37,517 bases of DNA. Source: Nitrospirota bacterium (GTDB taxonomy: Bacteria; Nitrospirota; Thermodesulfovibrionia; UBA6902). This document shows, in pieces, positions 16,727 through 24,197 of the stretch (positions are counted from its first letter, which is position 1; the number at the start of each line of letters is the position of its first letter). A program made the translations under genes and the position numbers. The DNA is taken from the NCBI GenBank assembly GCA_016213945.1, contig JACQZF010000023.1:1-37517 (forward strand), given 5' to 3'. Under the pieces are notes generated by a model. That model did no database searches, was not told the origin of the DNA, and saw only the letters and a list, made by a program, of their open reading frames with translations.

Positions 16727-17496
16727 CTCTTCAGCACCACGACCTCTTCGACAGTATTTAAATTCTGTGCCGGCATTACTTCGATCATCTGAAATACATC
16801 TCCGCCTTCCCTGTCGACAGAGCTTACCGTCCCCACCAGAAGACCTTCAGGGAATATGCCGTCAAGCCCTGATGTTATCACGTTCTCACCCTCCACAACC
16901 TCAAAATCCTTTGAGACATATTTCAGGTTACATTTATTGTCCCCGCTTCCCTCCAATATGCCCTCCACCCTTGAGGTTTCCATCCTGACGGAAACGGACG
17001 AATTGACGTCGGTTATTTGTATAACGTCGGCCTTCTCATTAAAGACCCTGTGGACCCTTCCTACAAGCCCGAGAGGAGTGACTGCGACCATGTCCTTTGC
17101 AATGCCGCTGCTCAGTCCTTTGTTTATCCATAAAATATGAAACCAGTTGGTCGGGTCTCTTGCAAAAACCTCGGCGGCCGCAACATAATCAGGCCTTTCG
17201 GATTTCAACTGCAGGATGCCCCTGAGCCTCTCATTTTCAGATTCCGCCTCTTTGAATTTTGTCCCTTCTTCTTCACATTTACTCAGTCTGGAGAGAAGTC
17301 TTTTCTCATCATCATCCCCCAAGAAAGGAATATATTTCACCGCTTTTTTCAGGAATGAGCCGGACTGTTCAAGGACTTTCAGAGGATACAGGGTGAAATC
17401 AGTGATGCGTCTTTCACCCTGGATGCCCTGATAAGTGAGCAGGGCAAATATGAGGAGAATAAAGAGGGCGAAGAGAATAAATTTTTTCTTATGCAT
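16723..17496 (-). CDS. mreC: Rod shape-determining protein MreC
   Basis: A 257-residue bitopic membrane protein: short cytoplasmic N terminus, one membrane helix (about residues 8-24), a coiled coil at 60-95 ('KCEEEGTKFKEAESENERLRG') and the periplasmic beta domain with 'EVFARDPTNWFHILWINKG' and 'GLVGRVHRV'. It scaffolds PBP2/RodA in lateral wall synthesis. It follows mreB after a 158-base gap that contains a palindromic repeat. Confidence 0.93.
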   Translation of the reverse strand: MHKKKFILFALFILLIFALLTYQGIQGERRITDFTLYPLKVLEQSGSFLKKAVKYIPFLGDDDEKRLLSRLSKCEEEGTKFKEAESENERLRGILQLKSERPDYVAAAEVFARDPTNWFHILWINKGLSSGIAKDMVAVTPLGLVGRVHRVFNEKADVIQITDVNSSVSVRMETSRVEGILEGSGDNKCNLKYVSKDFEVVEGENVITSGLDGIFPEGLLVGTVSSVDREGGDVFQMIEVMPAQNLNTVEEVVVLKR

Positions 17497-17560
17497 CTTA
17501 ATGTATAAAAGAGAGGCGGCTGTTCTGCCTCAAACAAAACTCTATATCAAACCCGGAGGT

Positions 17561-17624
17561 GTCATTCCCGCGAAAGCGGGAATCCAGATATGAAAGACTG
17601 GATTCCGGGTCAAGCCCGGAATGA
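17561..17624. repeat. Dispersed palindromic repeat between mreB and mreC
   Basis: GTCATTCCCGCGAAAGCGGGAATCC is followed by ACTGGATTCCGGGTCAAGCCCGGAATGAC. The two inverted modules (CCCGCGAAAGCGGG and CCGGGTCAAGCCCGG) are the classic 'SREGGNP' repeat. It would form a double hairpin in the mre transcript and may lower mreCD expression relative to mreB. Confidence 0.85.
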
Positions 17625-17654
17625 CGAATATTCCAACTTCTGAGCTTTCTATTA

Positions 17655-18671
<1,017 letters not shown>

Positions 18672-19160
18672 TTAATCCTCCCGTTTCTCTTCTACAACAT
18701 GTGTCTTTGCAAGTTCGTCGCCGACTCTCATGCCCTTTTCACTTCCCACGAGGACCAGGCTTTCAAAAAGCACAACGACTGCAATAACTATGAAAGAAAA
18801 TATCCAGCCTATCAAAGGAATCACGTTTAAAATCCCGACCAGCATAAATCCGGCGCCGAAGGGGAAATTCCTGATAATTGATTCCTTGAAACTGCAGGCC
18901 CTGACCTTATCGGTATTATGATAAATGATCACCCTGAGTCCTATTAACTTCTTGCCGGCGCTCCTGCCGTCAAAAAGTCCGTCGGCTATCAAAAGATATG
19001 TCAGCCCGGCAAAAAAACCAACCTTCGGTATCGCCACATACAGCGCTGCAACAATGATAAAGTCAATGGTCCTGGCTATTATCCTGTTTAACAGCCCCGC
19101 TTTTCCTGACTCTTTTGGCCCGCTGACTGGTTGATCAAAAAGGGACTCGGAGACGTTCAT
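18672..19160 (-). CDS. RDD family membrane protein
   Basis: A 162-residue protein with three to four membrane segments. 'RIIARTIDFIIVAAL' carries the R-x(2)-ARxxDxxI pattern of the RDD family, and 'DGRSAGKKLIGLRVI' carries the second conserved patch (G-x-S-x-GK). The role of RDD proteins is poorly defined. It is the first gene of the minus-strand run, ending one base before the mreB ATG, so it is likely co-transcribed with the elongasome genes. Confidence 0.85.
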   Translation of the reverse strand: MNVSESLFDQPVSGPKESGKAGLLNRIIARTIDFIIVAALYVAIPKVGFFAGLTYLLIADGLFDGRSAGKKLIGLRVIIYHNTDKVRACSFKESIIRNFPFGAGFMLVGILNVIPLIGWIFSFIVIAVVVLFESLVLVGSEKGMRVGDELAKTHVVEEKRED

Positions 19161-19209
19161 TTTTAAATTCCATAAATAGTAGCAGATAGACTGTTTTATT
19201 TCAAGAAAC

Positions 19210-19239
19210 AGTATAATTTGAAAGCCCTGAAATTAGCAA
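19210..19239 (-). promoter_or_regulatory. Candidate promoter for the RDD-mre run
   Basis: On the minus strand TTGCTA (19239-19234) and TATACT (19215-19210) are separated by 18 bases, about 50 bases before the RDD start codon. It is divergent from the promoter at 19265. Confidence 0.45.
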
Positions 19240-19264
19240 TGAATGAAAAGTTTGATACAAAATA

Positions 19265-19292
19265 TTGACAATGTATTTGGATATGATATTAT
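19265..19292 (+). promoter_or_regulatory. Sigma-70-like promoter for the UGA peptide locus
   Basis: Consensus TTGACA at 19265-19270, a 16-base gap and TATTAT at 19287-19292 place the transcript start near 19299. That is upstream of the RBS AGGAAGGAGGTG at 19310-19321 and the peptide ATG at 19331. Confidence 0.65.
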
Positions 19293-19330
19293 TCATTATG
19301 AATCCTTATCAGGAAGGAGGTGAAGACGGG

Positions 19331-19456
19331 ATGAAGAAACCTTTGAGCAAAAAAGCGCTTTTAAAAGAGGCTGACTTCTGGGACAACCTTAAGAAAGTAG
19401 CAAAAGAAAATCCTGGCAGGTTATGCCACAAGTGAAAGGGCTGAAAAAGCTGATAG
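19331..19456 (+). CDS. Small RiPP-type precursor peptide with three in-frame UGA codons (candidate selenopeptide)
   Basis: An excellent RBS precedes ATG 19331. The leader is charged (KKPLSKKALLKEADFWDNLK...) and runs 34 codons to CHK. The frame then reads UGA-K-G-UGA-K-S-UGA followed by TAG at 19454-19456. The pattern is Cys-x-x-U-x-x-U-x-x-U, an exact nine-base period (UGA at 19433, 19442 and 19451). A hairpin at 19455-19473 has the GGUC apex of the E. coli fdhF SECIS, with the apex 18 bases after the second UGA. A radical SAM/SPASM gene follows. Read conventionally it is a 34-residue peptide ending at 19435. The last UGA may be the true stop, since it is too close to the hairpin. An in-frame ATG at 19298 lies before the RBS and is less likely. 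Described 'selenobiotic' peptides modified by radical SAM enzymes are the nearest known idea; exact family not verified. Confidence 0.75.
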
Positions 19457-19473
19457 TTGCTGGTCCAGCAACT
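19455..19473 (+). promoter_or_regulatory. SECIS-like hairpin downstream of the UGA codons
   Basis: AGTTGCTG (19455-19462), loop GTC and CAGCAACT (19466-19473) form a perfect 8-bp stem. The apex GCTGGTCCAGC resembles the fdhF element apex, where SelB recognises GGUC. Distances from the ends of the three UGAs to loop base G19463 are 27, 18 and 9 bases, so the first two fall in the known bacterial range. No U-run follows, so it is not a typical terminator. Confidence 0.65.
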
Positions 19474-19485
19474 GAAAAAGCAGAT

Positions 19486-19575
19486 ATGGCAGGTACGCTC
19501 GGAGGATTTCTTCGGAAGAGACGTCTGCCATATTTGCTCAAAAATCTCTTCCTGAACAAGACCTATGTCAATTAA
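19486..19575 (+). CDS. Short ORF of 29 residues overlapping the maturase start
   Basis: ATG 19486 opens a frame rich in basic and Leu/Phe residues (FLRKRRLPYLLKNLFLNK...), ending at TAA 19573-19575, ten bases inside the maturase gene in another frame. Many radical SAM proteins have an N-terminal 'LRKLPYLL..LFLN' segment just before the Fe-S motif, so it may be an N-terminal extension lost by a one-base change at about 19573, or a separate coupled peptide. No good RBS is visible. Confidence 0.3.
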   Translation: MAGTLGGFLRKRRLPYLLKNLFLNKTYVN

Positions 19576-20608
19576 CCACGCCTTTGATTTTTTCATACAA
19601 TGGCATCTTACCGAAAAATGTAATCTCCGCTGCAAGCACTGCTATCAGACGGACAGGAACATGGACGAGATGTCATTCTCCGAGATATGCAGCACAATCG
19701 ATGAGGTGTCTGATACCTTAAATGAATGGGAAAAAAACTATGGGGTAGATTTCTCTCCGAGTTTCAACATAACCGGCGGAGAGCCTTTTCTGCGCAAAGA
19801 TTTATTTGAAATCCTCTCAAGACTCAGCTCTCAGGGATTTGGTTTATACCTGCTTACAAACGGGATTCTTATTGATGCCAAAAAGGCAAAAAAATTATTT
19901 GACCTCGGAGTAAAGGGAGTGCAGGTCAGCGTCGAAGGGACTGAAGAGATACATGAATCGATAAGAGGCAAAGGTAGTTATTCCGCTTCCATGAAAGGCG
20001 TCAGGCATCTCCTTGATGCAGGGCTGAAAGTGACACTAAATGCCACACTGTCTTCTTTTAATGCTGACAGCTTTATGGATATGATCGAACTGTCGTCAAA
20101 CCTCGGCGTGCACAAGCTCGGTTTCTCAAGACTCGTTCCCTCAGGCAGGGGAGAATTAATGTTAAAAGAAATGCTGGCGACCGGCACAGTGAAGGCCCTC
20201 TATGAAAAAATATTTTCAACTGACACGGGCCCGCTTGAAATAGTGACAGGCGACCCGGTAGCTTCACAGTTGAGAGACCAATCTGATAACAGCGACCTTG
20301 GGGACATCCCCACTGGAGGCTGCGCCGCTGGAATATCGGGGCTTACCATTCTCCCTGACGGCACACTTGTCCCGTGCAGGAGGCTGCACGTTCCCATAGG
20401 CAATATAAGAAAAGATTCGTTGAGGGAGGTATGGGCTACCTCGGATGTCTTAAACGCCCTGCGTGACAGAAATAGTTATAAAGGGAAATGCGGCACATGC
20501 AAGAGATGGGCTGAGTGCCGGGGATGCAGGGCCATCGCGTACGCCTATCCAACGGCAAATGGAGAACACGATATCCTTGCGGATGACCCGCAATGCTGTA
20601 TTGAGTAA
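19565..20608 (+). CDS. Radical SAM/SPASM peptide maturase
   Basis: A 347-residue enzyme. C19-x3-C23-x2-C26 in EKCNLRCKHCYQ binds the [4Fe-4S] cluster that cleaves S-adenosylmethionine, and 'NITGGEPFLRKDLFEIL' gives the SAM-contacting GGEP. The C terminus has a SPASM-type cysteine cluster: GGCAAGISGLTILPDG, then 'VPCRRL', CGTCKRWAECRGC and a final 'DDPQCC'. Such enzymes install crosslinks or other changes on ribosomal peptides. It lies 109 bases after the UGA peptide and in the same direction, so the peptide is the natural substrate. Alternatives are a PqqE/AlbA-like enzyme for another substrate or a heme-related radical SAM. The start is ATG 19565; a weak purine tract precedes it. Confidence 0.9.
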   Translation: MSINHAFDFFIQWHLTEKCNLRCKHCYQTDRNMDEMSFSEICSTIDEVSDTLNEWEKNYGVDFSPSFNITGGEPFLRKDLFEILSRLSSQGFGLYLLTNGILIDAKKAKKLFDLGVKGVQVSVEGTEEIHESIRGKGSYSASMKGVRHLLDAGLKVTLNATLSSFNADSFMDMIELSSNLGVHKLGFSRLVPSGRGELMLKEMLATGTVKALYEKIFSTDTGPLEIVTGDPVASQLRDQSDNSDLGDIPTGGCAAGISGLTILPDGTLVPCRRLHVPIGNIRKDSLREVWATSDVLNALRDRNSYKGKCGTCKRWAECRGCRAIAYAYPTANGEHDILADDPQCCIE

Positions 20609-20649
20609 CTCGAAAATGTTTTTGCTATGGAAATAACAAATGGAAATTT

Positions 20650-20750
20650 GCCACGAATGCACTCGAATCAACACAAATGAATTAGACAATTCAAATGGTG
20701 AGAAATTTTGATTTATTTTATGTTCGTGTCAATTCGTGATTATTCGTGGC
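20650..20750. repeat. Imperfect inverted repeat, GCCACGAAT ... ATTCGTGGC type
   Basis: The left end GCCACGAATGCACTCGAAT pairs imperfectly with the right end ATTCGTGATTATTCGTGGC, with an AT-rich centre. It is a common type of dispersed short element and fills most of the gap between the maturase and the YceI gene; the YceI RBS follows directly. Confidence 0.7.
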
Positions 20751-20784
20751 TGAAATAATATTTAAACTAAGGAGGAACACAATT

Positions 20785-21312
20785 ATGTCTAAATGGAAGA
20801 TCGATCCGGACCACTCGGTAGCTGCATTTAAAGTGCGTCATATGATGGGCGCTTATGTCCACGGCCAGTGCAATAAACTTTCGGGCGAGGTCAATTTCGA
20901 CCCGGCTGATATAAGCAAAACATCTGTTGCGCTGGAGATTGACGTTGCCGGCATTTACACTGGAATTCAGAAACGCGATGACCATCTCAGGAGTGAGGAG
21001 TTCTTTGACGTTAACAAATATCCCAAGATGACCTTCAAAAGTTCTAAGGCCGAAAGGACAGGTTTTAACGCCTGCAAGGTAACAGGAGATTTGAGTATCC
21101 ACGGAATTACACGTCCGGTAACAATAGAGGTTGATTTTTTCGGCCCTGTGAAAAGCCCGTTCGGAGACACAACCATGGGCCTTACCGGAAAGGTCACGAT
21201 CAACCGTGAAGACTTCGGTTTAACATGGAATGTGCCGATGGACAATGGCGGCCTGATCGCCGGCAAAGAAGTTAAGATCTCAATGAATATAGAGACGGAC
21301 CTGGTTTCGTAA
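20785..21312 (+). CDS. YceI family protein
   Basis: A 175-residue lipocalin-like protein. The start 'MSKWKIDPDHSVAAFKVRHMM' and the motifs 'HGITRPVTIEVDFFG' and 'TGKVTINREDFGLTWN' are diagnostic of YceI, which binds polyprenoid-type lipids in characterised members. There is no signal peptide from this start, so it is probably cytoplasmic, unlike E. coli YceI. I chose ATG 20785 because AAGGAGG precedes it at proper distance. It converges with the cupredoxin gene 23 bases away. Confidence 0.93.
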   Translation: MSKWKIDPDHSVAAFKVRHMMGAYVHGQCNKLSGEVNFDPADISKTSVALEIDVAGIYTGIQKRDDHLRSEEFFDVNKYPKMTFKSSKAERTGFNACKVTGDLSIHGITRPVTIEVDFFGPVKSPFGDTTMGLTGKVTINREDFGLTWNVPMDNGGLIAGKEVKISMNIETDLVS

Positions 21313-21335
21313 AAAGTGGTGTAAACCTGACCGGG

Positions 21336-21794
21336 TCACTTGATGGTTATGCTGCCGACCATGCCTTCTTCCGTATGCCCTTTTACCGTGCATTTAAGGT
21401 CATTCGTTGTGATTGCTTTTACCGGCACGAACCACCATTCGGCTGTTCCCCCGGGGTAGACTTCAATCTCTGAAATAATGCCTTTTATCTCGGCAATAGT
21501 TTTTCCGTCCGGTCCAAGGACCTGCGCCTTTCTCGTAAACACAGCGCGCGCCAGGGTTTCCGAGCTGAAGTAGTGGGCTGACGGGCTTGGATTGTGCAGG
21601 ACAAGCTTATAAAGCTTCCCTGTTTCAAGCTCGATCGTTGCAGGAAAAAAACGGAGCGAGTTGTCTTTGTCTCCAAGCTGGACCTTTACCTCCACCGGCG
21701 TCTGCGCAGTCATGTCACCTGCTGCCGCCGCCGTGCGAATACCTGCAAAACCAATCACCATTACAAACATTAAACCAGGAAATAGCATCTTCAT
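21336..21794 (-). CDS. Exported cupredoxin-like protein
   Basis: A 152-residue protein with an N-terminal signal peptide (MKMLFPGLMFVMVIGFAG..., likely cut near TAAAAG). The C terminus has C135-x4-H140-x4-M145 (CTVKGHTEEGM), the type-1 copper loop of cupredoxins, and an upstream His in 'LVLHNPSPSAHYF' can complete the site. It probably binds copper in the periplasm and may act in electron transfer or copper handling. ATG 21794 has GAGGAGG in front; a longer frame from 21857 lacks an RBS. The CopZ-like protein near the left edge is a second metal-handling gene but is far away. Confidence 0.8.
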   Translation of the reverse strand: MKMLFPGLMFVMVIGFAGIRTAAAAGDMTAQTPVEVKVQLGDKDNSLRFFPATIELETGKLYKLVLHNPSPSAHYFSSETLARAVFTRKAQVLGPDGKTIAEIKGIISEIEVYPGGTAEWWFVPVKAITTNDLKCTVKGHTEEGMVGSITIK

Positions 21795-21877
21795 ATCATC
21801 CTCCTCGTCTGCTTTTGTTCTTATAAAGAATATAGTTGATCCTGAAGACATTGACAAGAGTTACTAATGAGTTCATT

Positions 21878-21997
21878 AGTAAAGCCACGTATAATTTCAT
21901 CCGTCATGCCCGAAGTTCTTAATCGGGCATCCAGTTCCTCTGACTGTCTGGATTCCCGCTTACTGACTGCGGGAATGACAAACAATGTGGCTTTACT
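21878..21997. repeat. MITE-like unit with 11-bp terminal inverted repeats around a palindromic repeat
   Basis: AGTAAAGCCAC (21878-21888) and GTGGCTTTACT (21987-21997) are exact inverted ends. Between them lies a dispersed unit (21903-21979: GTCATGCCCGAAG...CTGCGGGAATGAC) of the family at 11551. No coding capacity. It separates the cupredoxin gene from the toxin-antitoxin region. Confidence 0.7.
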
Positions 21998-22006
21998 TAT
22001 GACCCC

Positions 22007-22336
22007 TTAGTATGTCCCCAGAAGCCGTTGCTGTAAAAGGTCTTCGCAGTTGCGACGTCCATCAAGCACGGCGTGAATGAAAACGGTTTTGCCTCTCATT
22101 TCATAGATGATGCGGTAGGGTTTAAAGAATATTTCTCTGAAATCGGATATCCCCCACCGTTGCAGCTCAGGAGGGAAGCTGCCCCGCGCAGGCATTGTTT
22201 CAAGCGAGGTCATTGCTTTATGTATATTGTCGAGCAACTGCTCTGCCTTTGCAGGGGAATCATTAGTCGCAACATAGCGGTAACTTGCGTAAAGGTCTTC
22301 TGATGCAATATTATCAACGCGGACTTCGTACTTCAT
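22007..22336 (-). CDS. RelE/ParE family toxin
   Basis: A 109-residue small basic protein with the RelE/ParE fold pattern: 'ASEDLYASYRYVATND', then PARGSFPPEL and 'DFREIFFKPYRIIYEMRGKTVFIHAVLDGRR'. RelE-type toxins cut mRNA in the ribosome and ParE-type poison gyrase; the target cannot be told from sequence. Its start overlaps the antitoxin stop by four bases, the usual antitoxin-first arrangement. Confidence 0.9.
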   Translation of the reverse strand: MKYEVRVDNIASEDLYASYRYVATNDSPAKAEQLLDNIHKAMTSLETMPARGSFPPELQRWGISDFREIFFKPYRIIYEMRGKTVFIHAVLDGRRNCEDLLQQRLLGTY

Positions 22337-22617
22337 GGCTTTTCGGCAGAGCGTATCTTCTTTTTTAATTCTGCAAAGGCCTGACGCATCGGCTTATGCC
22401 TGCCTTCAAGCATGTCCTTTCTTCCCATTGCCAGCAGCTTCAGCATAGCCATGCTTTCGCGGTCTTTTTCATATTCTTTTAAGTCCTGGATTATTACCCG
22501 CGCTTCTCCGTTTACGGTTACAATAACAGGGTTGCCGGTTTTGGATATTTCGCTGATTATCTCCGAGGCGTGAGCTTTGATGTGGCTTATAGGTTTGACG
22601 GCTGTGCTAAGTTTCAT
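22333..22617 (-). CDS. Phd/YefM family antitoxin
   Basis: A 94-residue protein with the Phd/YefM N-terminal DNA-binding domain: 'VKPISHIKAHASEIISEISKT', then 'PVIVTVNGEARVIIQDLKEYE'. The C-terminal basic helix would wrap the toxin. RBS AAGGAG precedes the ATG. Upstream, a perfect palindrome overlapping a likely -10 suggests self-repression. Confidence 0.92.
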   Translation of the reverse strand: MKLSTAVKPISHIKAHASEIISEISKTGNPVIVTVNGEARVIIQDLKEYEKDRESMAMLKLLAMGRKDMLEGRHKPMRQAFAELKKKIRSAEKP

Positions 22618-22640
22618 TGTAGTCTCCTTGGAAAGGTCTT

Positions 22641-22670
22641 AATAAAGTCTTTATTCAAGTCTACAGTCAA
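22641..22670 (-). promoter_or_regulatory. Promoter and palindromic operator of the Phd/RelE pair
   Basis: On the minus strand TTGACT (22670-22665) is followed 18 bases later by TTTATT. AATAAAG-T-CTTTATT (22641-22655), a perfect 7-bp inverted repeat, covers that -10, as expected for an operator bound by the antitoxin. Confidence 0.55.
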
Positions 22671-22695
22671 AGCATGTAACTTGCAACTCAAGCAA

Positions 22696-23055
22696 TTATC
22701 GCCTGTTGTACTTCACCGCGTTGTCCTTGGAAAGGTCGATGGGGTATTTCTTTTCATTGAGGGCGATCTTGGCGAGGACTTCTTTTTCGATGTCGATATT
22801 CAATTTATCGGCGAGGCGGACGAGGTAAATAAAGACATCCGCAATTTCCTCTTTCACCTGCGTGATTTCCTTTTCCGAATTGACAATATTCTTTGACTGC
22901 TCTTCTGTCAGCCACTGAAAGATCTCAAGCAGTTCAGCAGCCTCTGCGGCAAGCGCCATCGAGAGGTTCTTCGGGCTGTGGAACTGGTCCCAGTTTCGGT
23001 CTTCGGCGAACTTGCGGAGTTTTTGCTGGATGTCAGAGAAGTTCATTTTTTTCAT
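22696..23055 (-). CDS. MazG-like nucleotide pyrophosphohydrolase
   Basis: A 119-residue all-alpha NTP pyrophosphatase. 'LAAEAAELLEIFQWLTEE' holds the ExxE metal motif and 'VKEEIADVFIYLVRLADKLNID' holds the ExxD motif, as in the dCTPase/RS21-C6 branch that removes non-canonical or excess dNTPs. It overlaps the 3' end of the truncated Bro-N gene by 23 bases; a second ATG at 23046 would shorten it by three residues. Phage-response or housecleaning roles are both possible; the setting favours the island. Confidence 0.9.
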   Translation of the reverse strand: MKKMNFSDIQQKLRKFAEDRNWDQFHSPKNLSMALAAEAAELLEIFQWLTEEQSKNIVNSEKEITQVKEEIADVFIYLVRLADKLNIDIEKEVLAKIALNEKKYPIDLSKDNAVKYNRR

Positions 23056-23281
23056 TTGATTTTATTGCCTCCAGTATTGGCGCAATCAACCCGTGACAAA
23101 ATATCACGACTTCACTTCCTTCTTCTTTGAGTCCTTGTTTCAACTTCCTCCAATATGTTCCCGCATCAGCTCTTTCTGTCAGCGCCCCACATACATCAAC
23201 AACGGAAAAATACCATTCGTCATTGTGCCAGGTCCGCCTGATTTTCCTGCTTCCGAAAACTACGATGTTATTTTGTTCCAT
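23033..23281 (-). pseudogene. Bro-N domain gene with internal deletion
   Basis: An 82-residue product. Residues 1-50 ('VVFGSRKIRRTWHNDEWYFS', 'VVDV') closely match the complete Bro-N protein at 27176-28000. After about residue 62 the central region is missing, and the end ('EAIKSNEK') recalls the nucleotide sequence at the 3' end of the complete gene (AATAAAATCAAATGA). It therefore looks like a derivative with about 190 codons removed, not a random truncation. The same leader (ATAGGGGAAGAAATAATG) precedes both copies. Confidence 0.7.
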
Positions 23282-23296
23282 TATTTCTTCCCCTAT

Positions 23297-23514
23297 TCAT
23301 TCTTTTCCCTCCACAATCTCAATCTCTTCAGGCGTGAGGCCGTAGAGCGCATAGACCATTTCGTCGATCTGTTTTTTGAGGGCGGAGGTGTCAGCGTTCT
23401 TGTCTTCCCCTCTATCAAGTCGGTACGACTCGATTCCGAGAGGGATTGAGGGGTGTGTTGCTTTTTGGCGGCGAGGATTTGGTCGACGAGGGTGATGAAG
23501 GGTTGCTGGAGCAT
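23297..23514 (-). repeat. Methyltransferase-tail repeat, copy 1 (frameshifted)
   Basis: Begins with an ATG (23514) reading LVDQILAAKK like the end of the methyltransferase at 30512-33889, then carries a palindromic insertion with an altered centre (near 23401-23455). The remainder matches the tail coding QIDEMVYALYGL, but one frame off, so the tail peptide is not made from this start. It lies between the MazF gene and the deleted Bro-N gene. Confidence 0.85.
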
Positions 23515-23527
23515 AACGAACCGGCCT

Positions 23528-23878
23528 CTATTTTGTTCTCAAATCTAAAAGTTCTTTCAATACTGTTTCCAATAAGGTTACATCCTGAGGGGAGAGTTTG
23601 CCTATTTTCTTCAAAACAAGGGTTTGCTCTATTGTTGATATAACAGGTTTAATGGCAGACGGTTTTAATAATCCGGCATCCTGCCAATTTTGTATCAAGC
23701 ATTCTGCAACTCCAATAGTCTTTTCTGTCTGGCTTGTTATTGCCATAATAACGATATCTGATGAATATTGATTATATGCAGTAGAACTGATAACAACAGC
23801 AGGGCGTTTCTTCGTTCTGGTTTGATCGCTGAACGGAAACGGAACAAGAACTACATTGCCCTTTTCATAGGCTGTCAT
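23528..23878 (-). CDS. MazF/PemK-type endoribonuclease toxin
   Basis: A 116-residue SH3-like toxin of the PemK/MazF family: 'KGNVVLVPFPFSDQTRTKKRPAVVIS' contains the conserved 'G.V.LVPFPF.D....K.RPAVV' segment. These enzymes cleave mRNA at short motifs. ATG 23878 is preceded by GAGGAGG inside the antitoxin gene and overlaps it by 14 bases. A longer frame from 23950 has no support. Confidence 0.9.
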   Translation of the reverse strand: MTAYEKGNVVLVPFPFSDQTRTKKRPAVVISSTAYNQYSSDIVIMAITSQTEKTIGVAECLIQNWQDAGLLKPSAIKPVISTIEQTLVLKKIGKLSPQDVTLLETVLKELLDLRTK

Positions 23879-24062
23879 AAACCGCATCCTCCTCATTGTC
23901 CCAGATTTTTTGGAACGATGATGCAGATAAAGACTGTGCGGCTTGAGCAAGGACTGACTTCTCTCTCCTGCTCTCTAAGAACATCATAAAATCGTAAACC
24001 TCTGCAGCAAGATGCTCCGGCAGATTGTCAACCTCTTTTTTGATCATATCTTTAACAGTCAT
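23865..24062 (-). CDS. DUF2281/VapB-like antitoxin of the MazF pair
   Basis: A 65-residue protein with 'DMIKKEVDNLPEHLAAEVYDFMMFLESRR', a pattern of short antitoxins of the DUF2281 type. The C terminus is acidic (DNEEDAVYDSL). ATG 24062 has AGGAGGG in front. It is placed antitoxin-first before the MazF gene with overlapping ends. Confidence 0.75.
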   Translation of the reverse strand: MTVKDMIKKEVDNLPEHLAAEVYDFMMFLESRREKSVLAQAAQSLSASSFQKIWDNEEDAVYDSL

Positions 24063-24089
24063 TTTACACCCTCCTGTCAATGAATTATT

Positions 24090-24197
24090 TTACCCCTTCC
24101 CCTCAACAATCGCAATCTCTTCCGGCGTGAGGCCGTAGAGGGCATAGACCATTTCGTCGATCTGTTTTTCGAGGGCGGTGGGGTCTTTCTTTTTCAT
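24090..24197 (-). CDS. Methyltransferase-tail repeat, copy 2: 35-residue micro-ORF
   Basis: ATG 24197 overlaps the stop of the preceding nuclease-like gene by four bases (ATGA). The frame reads MKKKDPTALEKQIDEM..., through VYALYGL to VEGKG and TAA. All of it after residue 6 equals the C terminus of the 1125-residue methyltransferase. It could be a translated micro-protein or simply a scar that kept its frame. A DUF2281-type antitoxin gene follows with its own RBS. Confidence 0.6.
   Translation of the reverse strand: MKKKDPTALEKQIDEMVYALYGLTPEEIAIVEGKG

Noticed and set aside
17561-17624. Intrinsic terminator after mreB
   Set aside because: The hairpins belong to a dispersed repeat family and no U-tract follows; read-through to mreC is expected.
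19455-19473. Intrinsic terminator after the peptide
   Set aside because: No T-run follows the stem; the sequence continues GAAAAAGC, and the apex matches SECIS features better.
19309-19635. Minus-strand ORF across the peptide locus
   Set aside because: It runs antisense to a strong promoter, RBS and maturase start and has no recognisable domain.
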